A DNA stretch of 64,000 nt. It comes from Schizophyllum amplum. Its lineage: Eukaryota > Basidiomycota > Agaricomycetes > Agaricales > Schizophyllaceae. The notes beneath the pieces were generated by a model. It did not search any database, was not told the origin of the DNA, and worked only from the letters and a program-made list of their open reading frames with translations. This document shows, piece by piece, positions 10,331-20,373 of the stretch. Both the position numbers and the translations under genes were made by a program. The stretch spans positions 1 to 64,000 of the forward strand of contig VDMD01000113.1 of NCBI GenBank assembly GCA_007026445.1. The letters run 5' to 3'. Within the stretch, counting starts at the first letter, position 1; every line of letters starts with the position of its first letter.

Positions 10331-11653
10331 ATGAACGACGGACGAACGATATCCTTTCCTCTAGCAGCAGCTCCCATCGAGCTCTCTAGGACTTATCCAG
10401 CACCCTCCGGCGAAAGCGTGCCCGACACGTTGCTTCGACGACCCGACGAATCTCTATCATCGAAATCTTCTTACGCCTCCCCCAAATCTGAAGAGTCTAC
10501 TCGCCCGAGTGCGCGCATCTATCGACCACCCTCACCGCACCCAAGAGCTCTACTCATGAGCAGGGCTACCTCCGCGCAGATGGCTCGTGTTCCCCTTCCG
10601 GACTCTCCCGCGGCTGCATCGGCCGACCTGGAGATACCTGAAGACGAGTACGAGCAGATGGAGTTTCCGGCGCGGAAGCGTACCCCTGAGGGAGTGCGCG
10701 AGAGCGCAGAAGCCATAGCTCGCCAAGGCGCCCTCGACAACGCGTACCGAAGTATGCACGTCACAGATTCAACGCAACCCCCTCAGCTCAATACGCTACG
10801 AAAGCGACTGGACGTTCTCACGCGCGCTACTACTCTCACCAAGGACAAGGTGGTAGACTGTGGCTACAAGATAATGCAGGACAATCCTCGCTTCGTCTTG
10901 CGGGCGGACTACCTCGGTCTAGTTCAAGAGACTATGGCCAGCACTCAAGGCGTAATTGACCTTCTATTTCAGCACACGCGCGCCGATGAGGATTCGGACG
11001 AGCGAGGGTGGACGTTCGACCCCCTGGGGAGCATCATGGCGGGGCTCACGTCGGCAAGATCGTTGCCTTCGCTTCACCTGGCTTGGGGATTGTTCAATTC
11101 TCGATGCGCGACCGCGGTCAAGGTATACCACAAATACCGCGCCCGCGTCGAAGCCAAGCTGCACGACGCGGTCACCCCGCAGATGTCGCCGTGCACAACT
11201 CCCCGCTCCGTCGTGAGCGAGCTTCGAGAGATACAAGGCGTAGATCGACGACTCCAGTTCCTGCTCGGTGCTTGGCCTAACAAGACCGACCCCGACTCGC
11301 AGCCCCCGAAGGAGCAGCGAGGCCGGCACCTCGATGCGGATATGGAGAACGCGGTGCAAGTACCGGCAGCCTTGCGGGAGGCTTTCCCGGATCGCGAGTC
11401 TGAATGGAACCCGCCTCTGGTCTACTATGACGGCGAAGAGCGAAAACAGCGGTCACCCTCGACGTCGTATGGTAACCCGCTGCGCTTGACTCATCCGCGA
11501 CCCAAGAGCGCCGATCCTAACGCGGGACGGGGTGTATCGGCTGAACAAGGGTACGCTCCAGCGGCGCCTGGCCCGGAAGACCCAACAGCACCGACCATTC
11601 GACCACCCAGCCGACGCCATGTCCGCCTGCAAGTCGCTCCCCCTCCTCCTTAA
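10331..11653 (+). CDS. Ty3/gypsy upstream ORF (N-terminal Gag region)
   Basis: This 440-codon frame starts at the first ATG after the candidate LTR. The N-terminal third is rich in Ser and Pro. The middle (about residues 150-310) is more ordered and helical-looking. The C-terminus is Pro-rich. It ends at TAA (11651-11653), and the downstream gag-pol frame is in the same phase, separated by only six sense codons before its ATG. The two are therefore either one gag-pol interrupted by a stop or two adjacent ORFs. I recognise no conserved domain here; assignment to the gypsy element rests on position and shared frame. Confidence 0.6.
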   Translation: MNDGRTISFPLAAAPIELSRTYPAPSGESVPDTLLRRPDESLSSKSSYASPKSEESTRPSARIYRPPSPHPRALLMSRATSAQMARVPLPDSPAAASADLEIPEDEYEQMEFPARKRTPEGVRESAEAIARQGALDNAYRSMHVTDSTQPPQLNTLRKRLDVLTRATTLTKDKVVDCGYKIMQDNPRFVLRADYLGLVQETMASTQGVIDLLFQHTRADEDSDERGWTFDPLGSIMAGLTSARSLPSLHLAWGLFNSRCATAVKVYHKYRARVEAKLHDAVTPQMSPCTTPRSVVSELREIQGVDRRLQFLLGAWPNKTDPDSQPPKEQRGRHLDADMENAVQVPAALREAFPDRESEWNPPLVYYDGEERKQRSPSTSYGNPLRLTHPRPKSADPNAGRGVSAEQGYAPAAPGPEDPTAPTIRPPSRRHVRLQVAPPPP

Positions 11654-11671
11654 CCGTTCTCGGGTTACGGC

Positions 11672-14600
11672 ATGTTCGCTACGGACGGGTACCCGGCTCC
11701 GGGAGCGAGTTACTGGAACGACGGCATGGAACGAGGAGGACGAGCGGTGCCGGTGCAACACCCGCTTGATCAGCGAGCGAGTTGGCCGATTACCGAAACG
11801 GCTCAGCTGCAAGCGGCGCAGGCGTCCATTAGCACTCCCGCTCCATCGGCGCGGAGGCCGCAAAGCTACCAAGCTTCCGCCGGATATCCGCCGTACGGTC
11901 AGCCCTCGCAACATTCGTATGGCACTACGGCGCAGGAGGTACCTCCTGATCCTTACGGAGGACCACCGCCTGGTTATCCGCCTCCAGGAGGGTCGCAAGG
12001 TACTCAGCAGCGACCTCCCGTTGCACGTGCACCACCCCCTCCTCCTCGAGCGATCGGCGCGGGAGGGGGAGGCGGGCCACCCGGTGGACCAGGACCCGTC
12101 GTCAACCTTAACGACGAGGGGGATGCGAATCGTCCTTGGTACCCGTACGGTAACGTCGTCCCCAATATCCAATCTACCTTGAAGCTGGAAAGCTTGCCGA
12201 CATGGAATGGCGACCGCGACACGGTGAGCGAATACGTATGGCGTTTACTAGCCTTCGCAAATCAAGGGGGCTACATGCGACAGGCCGTAGGCCACTGGGC
12301 TGGACTCAGGCTCGAGGCGGGCTCGCCGGTGATGAGATGGTACATGACTCTTTCACCGGCAACGACGGAGTATATGAAGCTAGACGCATACAACTTCGTC
12401 GATATCCTCAAGCAGCAGTACCTCGGTCCTCAGTGGATGAAAGACATGGCTACCGAGTTCCAGCTACAGTCTTTCAGGGAGCCTAAGCATAAGAACGAGA
12501 GCCCTTCGGATTTCATTTATCACCGTATCCTACACGCACGCTCGCTAGCCTTCGCCATCCCTGACACGCCCGAAGAGATTAAGCTTGTCCTCAGTGTAGC
12601 ACCCGCGGACTGGGATGCGAAGATTATGCCGACTACGTTGCAGTCGACGGATCAGCTGAAGACGAGAGTGATCACTTTCGAAAAGTCTCTCTCGCTCACC
12701 TCCTCAAGTATCAACCAGGAAGTTCGGGCACAGGTTACCGCTATCTTGCGAGAATGGGGACGACTCGCGCCGGGTCGCTCTCCTCGCTTCGCGGGGAGGG
12801 GCGCTTCAGCTTTCGACGCAGAGGCGGTCCTGGACGAATCTCCCATGAGTTCGCCGCCTGCGTCCGCAGATGACCTGTCGGATTCGACCTCCTCGGGAGT
12901 CGCTAGCGACCTGTTCGCGGTGGCGTACAATGTAGTCGCTGCGAAGGAACGAGCGTACCAGCCTCCCGCTTCGTATCCGTTCCCAAAGGCGGACGCGTAC
13001 AAGAGCAAAAAACCTCCTCCTACGCCCTGTCGGGCATGCGGCAGCAAAAACCACTGGAACCGGGACTGCCCGCATTGGGATCAGTACGCGGCGAAGTGGA
13101 GACAGGAAGGGATGACGGTGGAATTCGAGCCCGACACGGAACAGGCTTACAATGCCGCCTACGCCGCGATGACGCAGGATTTTGAACGGGCGGCTCAAGG
13201 ACCTCCTAAGGGACAGGAGATAGAGCGTAAGACCAGCGACGAGCAGAGCGAGGAGAACAAGCCTTACCCGGTGAAGCAGTCAAGCTTTGCTGTTACGGTC
13301 GAGGATGTGGATGATGAGTATTGGTACAAGGGCGAAATGCTACCGGCGGACTCACCCTACATTCTCGAGAGCATCTACGAGACGGCGGACGATAGCGAGG
13401 AGCGCACAGGAGCAGCGCAAGAGGTCTATGCAGTACAGGAGCCGCCGCTAGCCCCCGTACCGCCGACGGATAGGCCTCCCGATACGATTCCGGACGTTAA
13501 GCCGTACGAGCCGCCCAAGCTCAGGCTGAGGCCGATGAGGCGTACTTTGCCAGGACAGAGCTCAGCAGGGACCTCGGTCTTGAGCATGCGAGGCCACTTG
13601 TGTTCAACCGCCGACGCCGAGCTGGACTTGCGAGTCGATTCGTGTGCAAGCTTATCCCTACTCTCGGGCGAAACATACGACACCTTGTCCAGCCCGCCTC
13701 CTCTGCGTCAGGGAGCCAAAATGAAGTTATGGCAGCTCACTGATAAGACGGTGGCCATCAGAGGTTACGTTCGAATGCCTGTTCTTATGAAAGCCGATGA
13801 CGGGACCACCCTTGAAGCAGAGGCGGAGATGTATGTTGTGGACGGCATGACGGTACCGGTGCTCCTGGGCGAAGATTTTCAACAAACCTATGAGCTCTCG
13901 GTCGCCAGGAATGTGGAGGAAGGCACCACCATCTCGTTTGGACAAGTGCCGCTGACCATCAGTACTCGAGGGGTCGAGCGTTCCAAGGACTACGACCGAG
14001 TCGAAAGAGCGTACGTCGGAGAGGCGCCCGCGCATGGCTACTTGAAGAAAGCCCATCGTCAATCGCTGAAACGCGCTCACAAGGAGAGGAAGCGAATGGC
14101 TAATCTGGAGGACCGAACCGTGCGGGTCGTCAAGGACGTGCGTCTTAAACCTCACACCACCGTCAACGTACCAGTGTCCGGCCCCTTTGCCGAGGAAGGA
14201 GATTGGCTAGTGGAGAAGGAGCTTTTGGCGGCCGGATCGCTATCACCGTTCGCCATCCCCAATACTTTGATTTCCTCGCGGCATCCAACGATTCCAGTGG
14301 CCAATACCTCGTCAGTACCGCGTATGTTGAGGCGAGGCGAAGCGATCGGGCGCGTCGAGAGGGCAAAGGACTTCTTTGACACCCCGTCTACCGAGGGCGA
14401 GCTCGACGAGCAGCGCCGGCGAGCGGCATTCATGGCTAACCTGTGCCAAAGCAGTCGGACCCGAAGTCAAAAGGAAGACCCTGGCTCACCAACCGCGTCT
14501 TCTACCAGGCCCCCGCGTCGACCTCGCGGGAAGAAGGGCTCCAACGCCTTCCAGATGCCCGAAGCGACTAATTACGAAGCGTGGCAGCAAGGCCGACGCT

Positions 14601-16723
14601 CCTTCCCCATGCCAGATGCGGAATCCTATACCGCCTGGAAGGAGTCTTTTCAGAACGAGCAGAATGCGCAGGAGGAAGCCAAAGACAACTCGTCTGAGCA
14701 GTTCGGCCCCAAGACTGCCGAGATGCCCGACACCAGCGAGGTCAGCTCAGCGGAGTTTCGAGAGGCGTTGGATATCGGCACGCTACCGGAGCACCTAAGG
14801 GAGCGCGCCTGGAAGATGCTCGAACAGCGAAAGGGCGCCTTCGCGCTCGATGGCAAGCTGGGGAACCATCCCGCCATGGCCAAAATCCGCGTACGAGAGG
14901 ATGCTCAGCCGGTAGCGGTACCCATGTATGGCACTTCTCCCGCCAAAAAGGAGGTCATCGACGAGCAGGTCAACAAGTGGTTTGAACAGGATGTCATTGA
15001 GGCGTCAGCCAGCCCGTGGAGCGCGCCCGTTGTGATAGCGTATCGCAATGGCAAACCGCGTTTTTGCGTCGACTATCGCCGACTCAACGCTATGACCATA
15101 CCGGACGAATTTCCCATACCTCGGCAACAAGAGATCCTAGCATCCCTGTCGGGAGCCCAGGTCCTGTCTTCTCTCGATGCGCTTTCGGGTTTTACGCAAC
15201 TGCGCCTGGATCCGAACGATATCGAGAAGACCGCTTTCCGTACGCACCGCGGCTTGTTCCAGTTCAAGAGAATGCCATTCGGGCTGCGCAATGGTCCGTC
15301 TATCTTCCAAAGGGTAATGCAATCCGTGCTGGCCCCGTATTTGTGGCTCTTCTCACTCGTTTACATTGACGACATTGTCGTGTACTCTAAGTCCTTCGAA
15401 GAGCACATCGACCATTTGGATCAAGTTCTTGGGGCCATCGAGAAGGCCAACATCACGCTCTCCCCTCGCAAATGCCACCTGTTCTATGATTCGATCATCT
15501 TGCTGGGTCACAAAGTATCGCGCTTAGGGCTGTCCACTCACTACGAGAAGGTGAAGGCCGTGTTGGAGATGTCGCGGCCGACTTGCGTGTCGGAGCTCCA
15601 AACCTTCCTCGGCATGATTGTCTACTTTAACTCTTTCATACCCTACTATGCGGACGTCTGCGGGCCCTTACACGCACTACTCAAGAAGGGCGTCCCTTGG
15701 CAATGGAAAGCCGACGAGGAATACGCCTTTCTGCAAGCAAAGACCGCCTTGCAACGAGCCCCCGTCCTCGGACATCCCATCGAAGGTTCCCCGTATCGAC
15801 TATACACCGATGCGTCAGCTCACGCTCTCGGATGCGCCCTGCAGCAGGTGCAGCCCATCAAAGTCTGTGATTTGAAAGGAACGAGGACGTACGAGCGGTT
15901 GCAGTCGGCCTTCGACAAGCGAGAGCCCGTGCCACAGTTGGTCACAAAAATCTCGTCCAAGGTGTCGGATGTCCCCCCGCCGGGTCAATGGGGGGCGACG
16001 CTGGATGAAACCGTGGTGCATATCGAGCGCGTTGTGGCGTACTGGTCGCGCACCTTCAGAGGCGCCGAGGCTTGCTATAGCACGACCGAACGCGAGGCGC
16101 TCGCAGCCAAGGAGGCTCTCGTCAAATTTCAGCCGTATCTGGAGGGAGCTGAGGTCTTGCTGGTAACGGATCACAGCGCCCTGCAATGGGCACGCACCTA
16201 TGAGAACAGCAACCGACGTCTCGCATCTTGGGGGGCGGTCTTTTCCGCTTATGCCCCAGGCTTGGAGATAGTGCACCGGGCGGGCCGCACGCACTCCAAC
16301 GTGGATCCACTCAGCCGCATCCCGAGGGACCCTCCAGGTTTTCTGTCTCCTGCCGCACCCGACACCGTTCCCCTCTCCACTGACTCCGCCGCCGCCGCTC
16401 TGCAGGAGGAACTCGCGGCCCGTTCGGCGGCTCCGCGCACCTTCGCAGGTTCGAGTTGGACAGACTGTGTCGACGACTTCCCGGAAGCGTTTGCAGTGCA
16501 CCGCCGTTCAGCTCGCCTTGCGCATCGGGGGGCTGAGATGGTGAGTACGCAGAGGGAAGCGAAGGATAGTACGTCAGATGCGCAAGACGATCCAGCGGAC
16601 ACCCCAAGTTGTATGATATTGCTAAATGCTCTGGATTTATCCAGAGTAAATAATGCCTTGGGACCCGGGTCTATCCAGACCCTGGGTAGAGGCTGTTTGT
16701 ACAACTTTAAAATGAAAATATAA
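11672..16723 (+). CDS. Ty3/gypsy Gag-Pol polyprotein, truncated before integrase
   Basis: This 1,683-codon retroelement polyprotein makes the capsid, protease and reverse transcriptase used for copying through RNA. In order it has a Pro/Gly-rich N-terminus, a retrotransposon gag domain (about 170-345), a CCHC zinc knuckle at about 453 (C-X2-C-X4-H-X4-C), a retropepsin-like region at 656 reading VDSCAS, a reverse transcriptase with FCVDYRRLN and YIDD (Y1231), and an RNase H with Asp1380, Glu in TEREALA near 1473, Asp1500 and Asp1545. The chromodomain and integrase expected next are missing. Instead the frame runs into the 657-bp foldback element at 16,631 and its last ~31 codons are foreign. 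All RT and RNase H catalytic residues look intact. The Cys in place of Gly in the protease triad may be normal for this lineage. Confidence 0.92.
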   Translation: MFATDGYPAPGASYWNDGMERGGRAVPVQHPLDQRASWPITETAQLQAAQASISTPAPSARRPQSYQASAGYPPYGQPSQHSYGTTAQEVPPDPYGGPPPGYPPPGGSQGTQQRPPVARAPPPPPRAIGAGGGGGPPGGPGPVVNLNDEGDANRPWYPYGNVVPNIQSTLKLESLPTWNGDRDTVSEYVWRLLAFANQGGYMRQAVGHWAGLRLEAGSPVMRWYMTLSPATTEYMKLDAYNFVDILKQQYLGPQWMKDMATEFQLQSFREPKHKNESPSDFIYHRILHARSLAFAIPDTPEEIKLVLSVAPADWDAKIMPTTLQSTDQLKTRVITFEKSLSLTSSSINQEVRAQVTAILREWGRLAPGRSPRFAGRGASAFDAEAVLDESPMSSPPASADDLSDSTSSGVASDLFAVAYNVVAAKERAYQPPASYPFPKADAYKSKKPPPTPCRACGSKNHWNRDCPHWDQYAAKWRQEGMTVEFEPDTEQAYNAAYAAMTQDFERAAQGPPKGQEIERKTSDEQSEENKPYPVKQSSFAVTVEDVDDEYWYKGEMLPADSPYILESIYETADDSEERTGAAQEVYAVQEPPLAPVPPTDRPPDTIPDVKPYEPPKLRLRPMRRTLPGQSSAGTSVLSMRGHLCSTADAELDLRVDSCASLSLLSGETYDTLSSPPPLRQGAKMKLWQLTDKTVAIRGYVRMPVLMKADDGTTLEAEAEMYVVDGMTVPVLLGEDFQQTYELSVARNVEEGTTISFGQVPLTISTRGVERSKDYDRVERAYVGEAPAHGYLKKAHRQSLKRAHKERKRMANLEDRTVRVVKDVRLKPHTTVNVPVSGPFAEEGDWLVEKELLAAGSLSPFAIPNTLISSRHPTIPVANTSSVPRMLRRGEAIGRVERAKDFFDTPSTEGELDEQRRRAAFMANLCQSSRTRSQKEDPGSPTASSTRPPRRPRGKKGSNAFQMPEATNYEAWQQGRRSFPMPDAESYTAWKESFQNEQNAQEEAKDNSSEQFGPKTAEMPDTSEVSSAEFREALDIGTLPEHLRERAWKMLEQRKGAFALDGKLGNHPAMAKIRVREDAQPVAVPMYGTSPAKKEVIDEQVNKWFEQDVIEASASPWSAPVVIAYRNGKPRFCVDYRRLNAMTIPDEFPIPRQQEILASLSGAQVLSSLDALSGFTQLRLDPNDIEKTAFRTHRGLFQFKRMPFGLRNGPSIFQRVMQSVLAPYLWLFSLVYIDDIVVYSKSFEEHIDHLDQVLGAIEKANITLSPRKCHLFYDSIILLGHKVSRLGLSTHYEKVKAVLEMSRPTCVSELQTFLGMIVYFNSFIPYYADVCGPLHALLKKGVPWQWKADEEYAFLQAKTALQRAPVLGHPIEGSPYRLYTDASAHALGCALQQVQPIKVCDLKGTRTYERLQSAFDKREPVPQLVTKISSKVSDVPPPGQWGATLDETVVHIERVVAYWSRTFRGAEACYSTTEREALAAKEALVKFQPYLEGAEVLLVTDHSALQWARTYENSNRRLASWGAVFSAYAPGLEIVHRAGRTHSNVDPLSRIPRDPPGFLSPAAPDTVPLSTDSAAAALQEELAARSAAPRTFAGSSWTDCVDDFPEAFAVHRRSARLAHRGAEMVSTQREAKDSTSDAQDDPADTPSCMILLNALDLSRVNNALGPGSIQTLGRGCLYNFKMKI

Positions 16724-16734
16724 AATTAGTCTGA

Positions 16735-16806
16735 GCTGGAGTCGAACCCTCGACCTTCTCATAGAAAGAGAGTGGTGCTTTAACCAACTAAGCCATTGGG
16801 TCTTTA
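16735..16806 (-). pseudogene. tRNA-like sequence in left arm
   Basis: The minus strand shows a D-arm (GGCTTAGTTGGTTAAAGC, A-box), a GAAGGTCGAGGGTTCGA stretch with a B-box GGTTCGACTCC and a CTTTCT anticodon-loop-like segment. The acceptor ends do not pair. It is tRNA-derived, not a functional tRNA gene. Confidence 0.65.
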
Positions 16807-16868
16807 TTAAGCTATGTGTTGATGGCCATATATTATAGGTTAGGCTGGTATATTTTAGGCATGTTTGG

Positions 16869-16951
16869 GTGGTTAGTTAAGTTGGTTAGATTGGTTAGGT
16901 TAGTTAGGTTGGTTAGGTTAGGTTGGTTAGGTTAGTTAGGTTGGTTAGAGT
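16869..16951 (+). repeat. Degenerate GGTTAG/GTTAGTTA-rich tract
   Basis: About 80 bases made of GGTTAGGTT and GGTTAGTTA units in irregular order. It resembles fungal telomeric TTAGGG only loosely, lacks the regular GGG and sits between inverted arms, so I treat it as a spacer repeat. Confidence 0.7.
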
Positions 16952-17093
16952 GGCAAGGACGTCATATATTCAACAGCAGTCTAATTGATAAGCAAGGTTA
17001 GAAAGGTTAGAGTGATAAGGAAGGGTGAGGAAAGGTTATAAAAGGTAATGGGGCCATAATGACTTAATAGTTTAAGAAACACTAAACTATTAA

Positions 17094-17168
17094 GGCCTAA
17101 TGGCTCAGTTGGTTAGAGCACTAATCCCTTTCTATTAGAAGGTTGAGGGTTCAATCCCTGCCGTTTGC
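17094..17168 (+). pseudogene. tRNA-like sequence in right arm
   Basis: It has a well-formed D-arm GGCTCAGTTGGTTAGAGC, a CTAAT/ATTAG anticodon stem with an eight-base loop CCCTTTCT, and a B-box GGTTCAATCCC. The T-stem is imperfect and the acceptor stem is unpaired. It is opposed to the left-arm copy and more conserved. The polymerase III promoter boxes look usable even though the tRNA fold is not. Confidence 0.68.
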
Positions 17169-17287
17169 ATTCTAATTTTGGCACTTTACATTATAATATA
17201 ATGGATTTCCATGATTTAATTAGTGACCTTATCCAGCCCCTGGATAGACCCGGGGCCCAAGGCATTATTTCTTCTGGATAGAACCAG

Positions 17288-18940
17288 GGACAGAAGGCAA
17301 TATATAAGCACTTCGGCTCCGAGATGAAGACAACAAAGGCGCTGAGAAGGTCGCACCTGACCATCTGCTCCAACCTGCCCAATGAACTCGCCACATCCCA
17401 GCGAGGGACACAAGAGATAGTAGCCACGCGGTGGAAGAGGTGTGAGGGACATTGTTTTTTTTGTCGAGTAGTCTGAATGATGAAGGTCAAGAAAGAAAGG
17501 GGGGTGGATGGGAAGCGCAATGCAAGACGACACAAACGGGACTTGGCAAGAAATTTGCCGAGAAAGACCGCACTGTACAGATGAGCGGCATCGGCAATGC
17601 ATTGGGAATGACACTAATAGCCCAGAGGGCAGCGATCCATGTGAAGAAGTGGAGCATATGACAGGGACCTTGTGCCTAATTCGGCGATGATGAGCCGGGA
17701 GTCAGGGCATCAAACAATGCTGATTGCCTTTGAGAGATCACTTGGCATGTTCATGTATGGTTGAAGAACCGGGATGATGGGATTCTGTCAGATCTCGTGC
17801 TAAGTCATCACAGGCTGAATGATGCCAGATCCTATTGACAAGAAATACATCACAGTGCATGATAATCCTGCATATTCCTAGCCCTAGCAGAAAGATCTCA
17901 TCAAATCCTGCTACATTATATTTATGGCAGATCCTCTGGTATGCGTGTAAATGCTGCTCCAGAACACAGAATCTGTATTATTGTCCATTAAAGACAATCA
18001 TATATAAGGAACCCAAAACAAAATGTCCTTCCGATTCATTCATCAGCCGTCTCGCGCGACGCATGCCACGGTGTTTGGGCGGTATTCAACACGGCGCTAT
18101 CTTGACTCGACACGGCCAAAGCGGTGGAACGAGCGGCGTTGCTTGAATGTGGCCTCTTGTAGGCCACTTGGAAGGTATCAAGACTGTGAACATGTGAGAG
18201 CACGCAAGTGAGAGGGGGGGCATGGCGCGGCGAGGAAGAACAAGGGCGGTGCATTGTTGTCCGAAAGGGGTAATCACATTGAAAAGTGCGCGAGCGGACT
18301 CACAAGCTCCTTCCTTGAGAACGAGCAAAGTATAAGAGAAACTGTAAGAACTGGTGGTAGAGAGCATATGTAGGAGTAAGTCTAGAAAGTCTGAAGGGAA
18401 ACGAGTGAGGTGACAGAGGAGTGTAACCTCCGGAATGGCGAACGGGGCGTGGGAAAGCGTGCACACGTGAGTTCGGTTCGAGTTCACGGTTGGCGTAAGC
18501 CACTATTCGACACCAGCAATGCACCTAAGGTCCTAACGGCATGGCCACTGCCCGGTCCTTGCTGAAATTTGCCCAGCATAAGCAATCCTCCACCATCCGC
18601 GACCTTGTCTGTGCTTTTTTCTCTGTCTGAGGTGTTCATGGTCTTCCACATCCTCACACATTGAGACTGGGCACAAACATGTACCTCCGGAGGCCGGTGT
18701 CGCACACGACCAGATCCATGTACCCGATCACAGCTCCGAGGACCTCTTGGGTGGAAGTAGGTGATTATGACAGAGAAGAGGTCGTGACTCATTGTCACAG
18801 CCCCGCACGCCTGCCGAAACTGCCGGCATGCCGATGGCTCGGCGTGGGGCATGCACACGAGCATACTTCTATGCCCGATTCCGAGATCCAGCCGAGATCA
18901 ACCACCCCTTGCTTTGAACTGAACTACACTGCCAGAGGCA
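17288..18940. other. Gene-free interval
   Basis: I see no convincing gene. The minus strand at 18,780-18,655 has a short open run that could be a decayed exon. No integrase homologous to the interrupted gypsy element was found here. Confidence 0.4.
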
Positions 18941-19470
18941 AGCTTGCGGTGCGCCCGTGAACTGAAAAATCTGTGGGCAGACTGTGGTCTGCCCACAGTT
19001 TAACCGTAGTCTGCCTGTGGGGAGACTGTAAACCGAGCATCAATCCTGCTCTCGGGCGCACCGAGGGGAGCTTGCAGTCTGCCCGCAAGGCCGGAGAAAC
19101 AGTGGCAGACCGTAAAGTGGGCCCAGGCGGGGCCGGTAAACTCAATCGACACATATGATTCCAGCTTGACATCGTACTTTTTCCTCTAAGTCCTTTGACT
19201 GCGAGGCACCATAGCTGCCCACTTGTCCGCCTCTTGGTGACCCGTGTATATTCCTGTCGGCTGCATACGCCTTCTCGACACTGCCGTGGCCCATCCAACC
19301 GTCAGACATGTCTCACTCAACGTCGAGTTCTGTTGACGTTGGCGACTGCTTTTGTCAACGGTGCGTTACTGATGCTCAGCTTGCAAGCTCCCCGCGGGCA
19401 GCTTGCGGTGAAACTGAAGGCAACTCACGGGGAAACTGTAAACATTCCCCTCGGGCGCACCGTAAGTTGA
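18941..19470. mobile_element. Foldback element with ~100-bp imperfect inverted repeats
   Basis: The left end GCTTGCGGTGCGCCCG (18,945 region) and the reverse complement of the right end, ACTTACGGTGCGCCCG (19,445-19,467), start alike. They share CAGTTT-ACCG and a GGGGAG-GAGCATCA segment further in. A perfect 12-bp hairpin lies at 18971-18998 (CTGTGGGCAGAC, four-base loop). It is non-coding and MITE-like. Confidence 0.55.
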
Positions 19471-19800
19471 TGGCCAGCTGTGTAAATCGCTCAGCGTAAC
19501 GCGTAACACCGGTCGGTGAACGCGGGCCGTCCAGAATATTCAGTTTTCGCGCATTTCCTCTAATTTTTTTCCTGCTCTCATATGAGTCATTTTAGGTCGG
19601 ATTCTGATACTTGTGTATGTCCTGTAAGGTCTTATTGCCTCATAGGCACTGAGAGGTACAGTAGAGAAGCGAGTTTTGCGGCCAAATTAATTATTTATGA
19701 ACTAAAATTTCGGACCGTAACGTGCCCTTCGGACCTGTGAACCGGGAAATGGGTCAGTTCAAATTGTAACGCATAACACCCGGTGACCCTATGGTCGAAA

Positions 19801-19840
19801 CAGTAAGGTAGTCCTGATACATCTTCGACCAACCCCACGT
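19801..19840 (+). repeat. Left terminal inverted repeat
   Basis: Forty bases from CAGTAAGGTAGTCCTGATAC. They pair with 24321-24360 except at position 2. Confidence 0.9.
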
Positions 19841-20373
19841 TGTCACAGTCCGTGTTTGGGCAACAAGCCTCGGTCAAGCCTTGGTGTTCTCATATCTCGA
19901 GCTATACGTTGATTCTCGAGATTCTGTGCCACAGTCCTCTGGAAAATACCTTGTAGATGTACCATACAAAAATAGGGAATATTATGCGTCCAACTGAAAG
20001 ACTAGTTCTAGATATAAGATATTCAGCCACCTACAGTCACCCTCCTTTGCCATGTCGCAGCATACATCGCTGCTAGAATATTAGTAGAGTATGACGGTCA
20101 TGTAAAGTATGTATAGTAGAGGATATATGCAGATAATCAGGGATAACAAAGACGAAATGAGTGAGAAGCGTGGCAAATGTTACTGGGTGCCAAACCCAGC
20201 TTTATCCAGCTCCTCCATGATAGTCACTGGAAGGACACGATGACCCCGATACTTCTTTGCTGCCCACGCAGCTTGAGGACCGTTGAGACCGTGCCGATAC
20301 GCGTCCCCAAACCGGTGAGCACGATTAACGAAGCTGACAATATCATGAGCAAAGATTAATAAACCTGACAATA

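Larger units (their letters stand above)
16631..17287. mobile_element. 657-bp foldback element with two opposed tRNA-like arms
   Basis: The left arm (from CTGGATTTATCCAGAG, 16631) and right arm (reverse complement from 17287) match over the outer ~55 bases, sharing AATAATGCCTTGGG and CCGGGTCTATCCAG. They match again over the tRNA-like parts further in. The centre is a TTAGG-rich spacer. It interrupts the gypsy pol frame after RNase H. No target duplication is obvious. Confidence 0.72.

Noticed and set aside
16100..16600. Gypsy integrase or chromodomain in the last part of the polyprotein
   Set aside because: No HHCC zinc finger or D-D-E spacing is present; the text is low-complexity after NVDPLSR.
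16869..16951. True telomere or interstitial telomere
   Set aside because: Units are irregular and lack TTAGGG; they sit between the arms of a foldback.
16735..17168. Two functional tRNA genes
   Set aside because: Acceptor stems do not pair and the anticodon loop has eight bases; only the internal promoter boxes remain.
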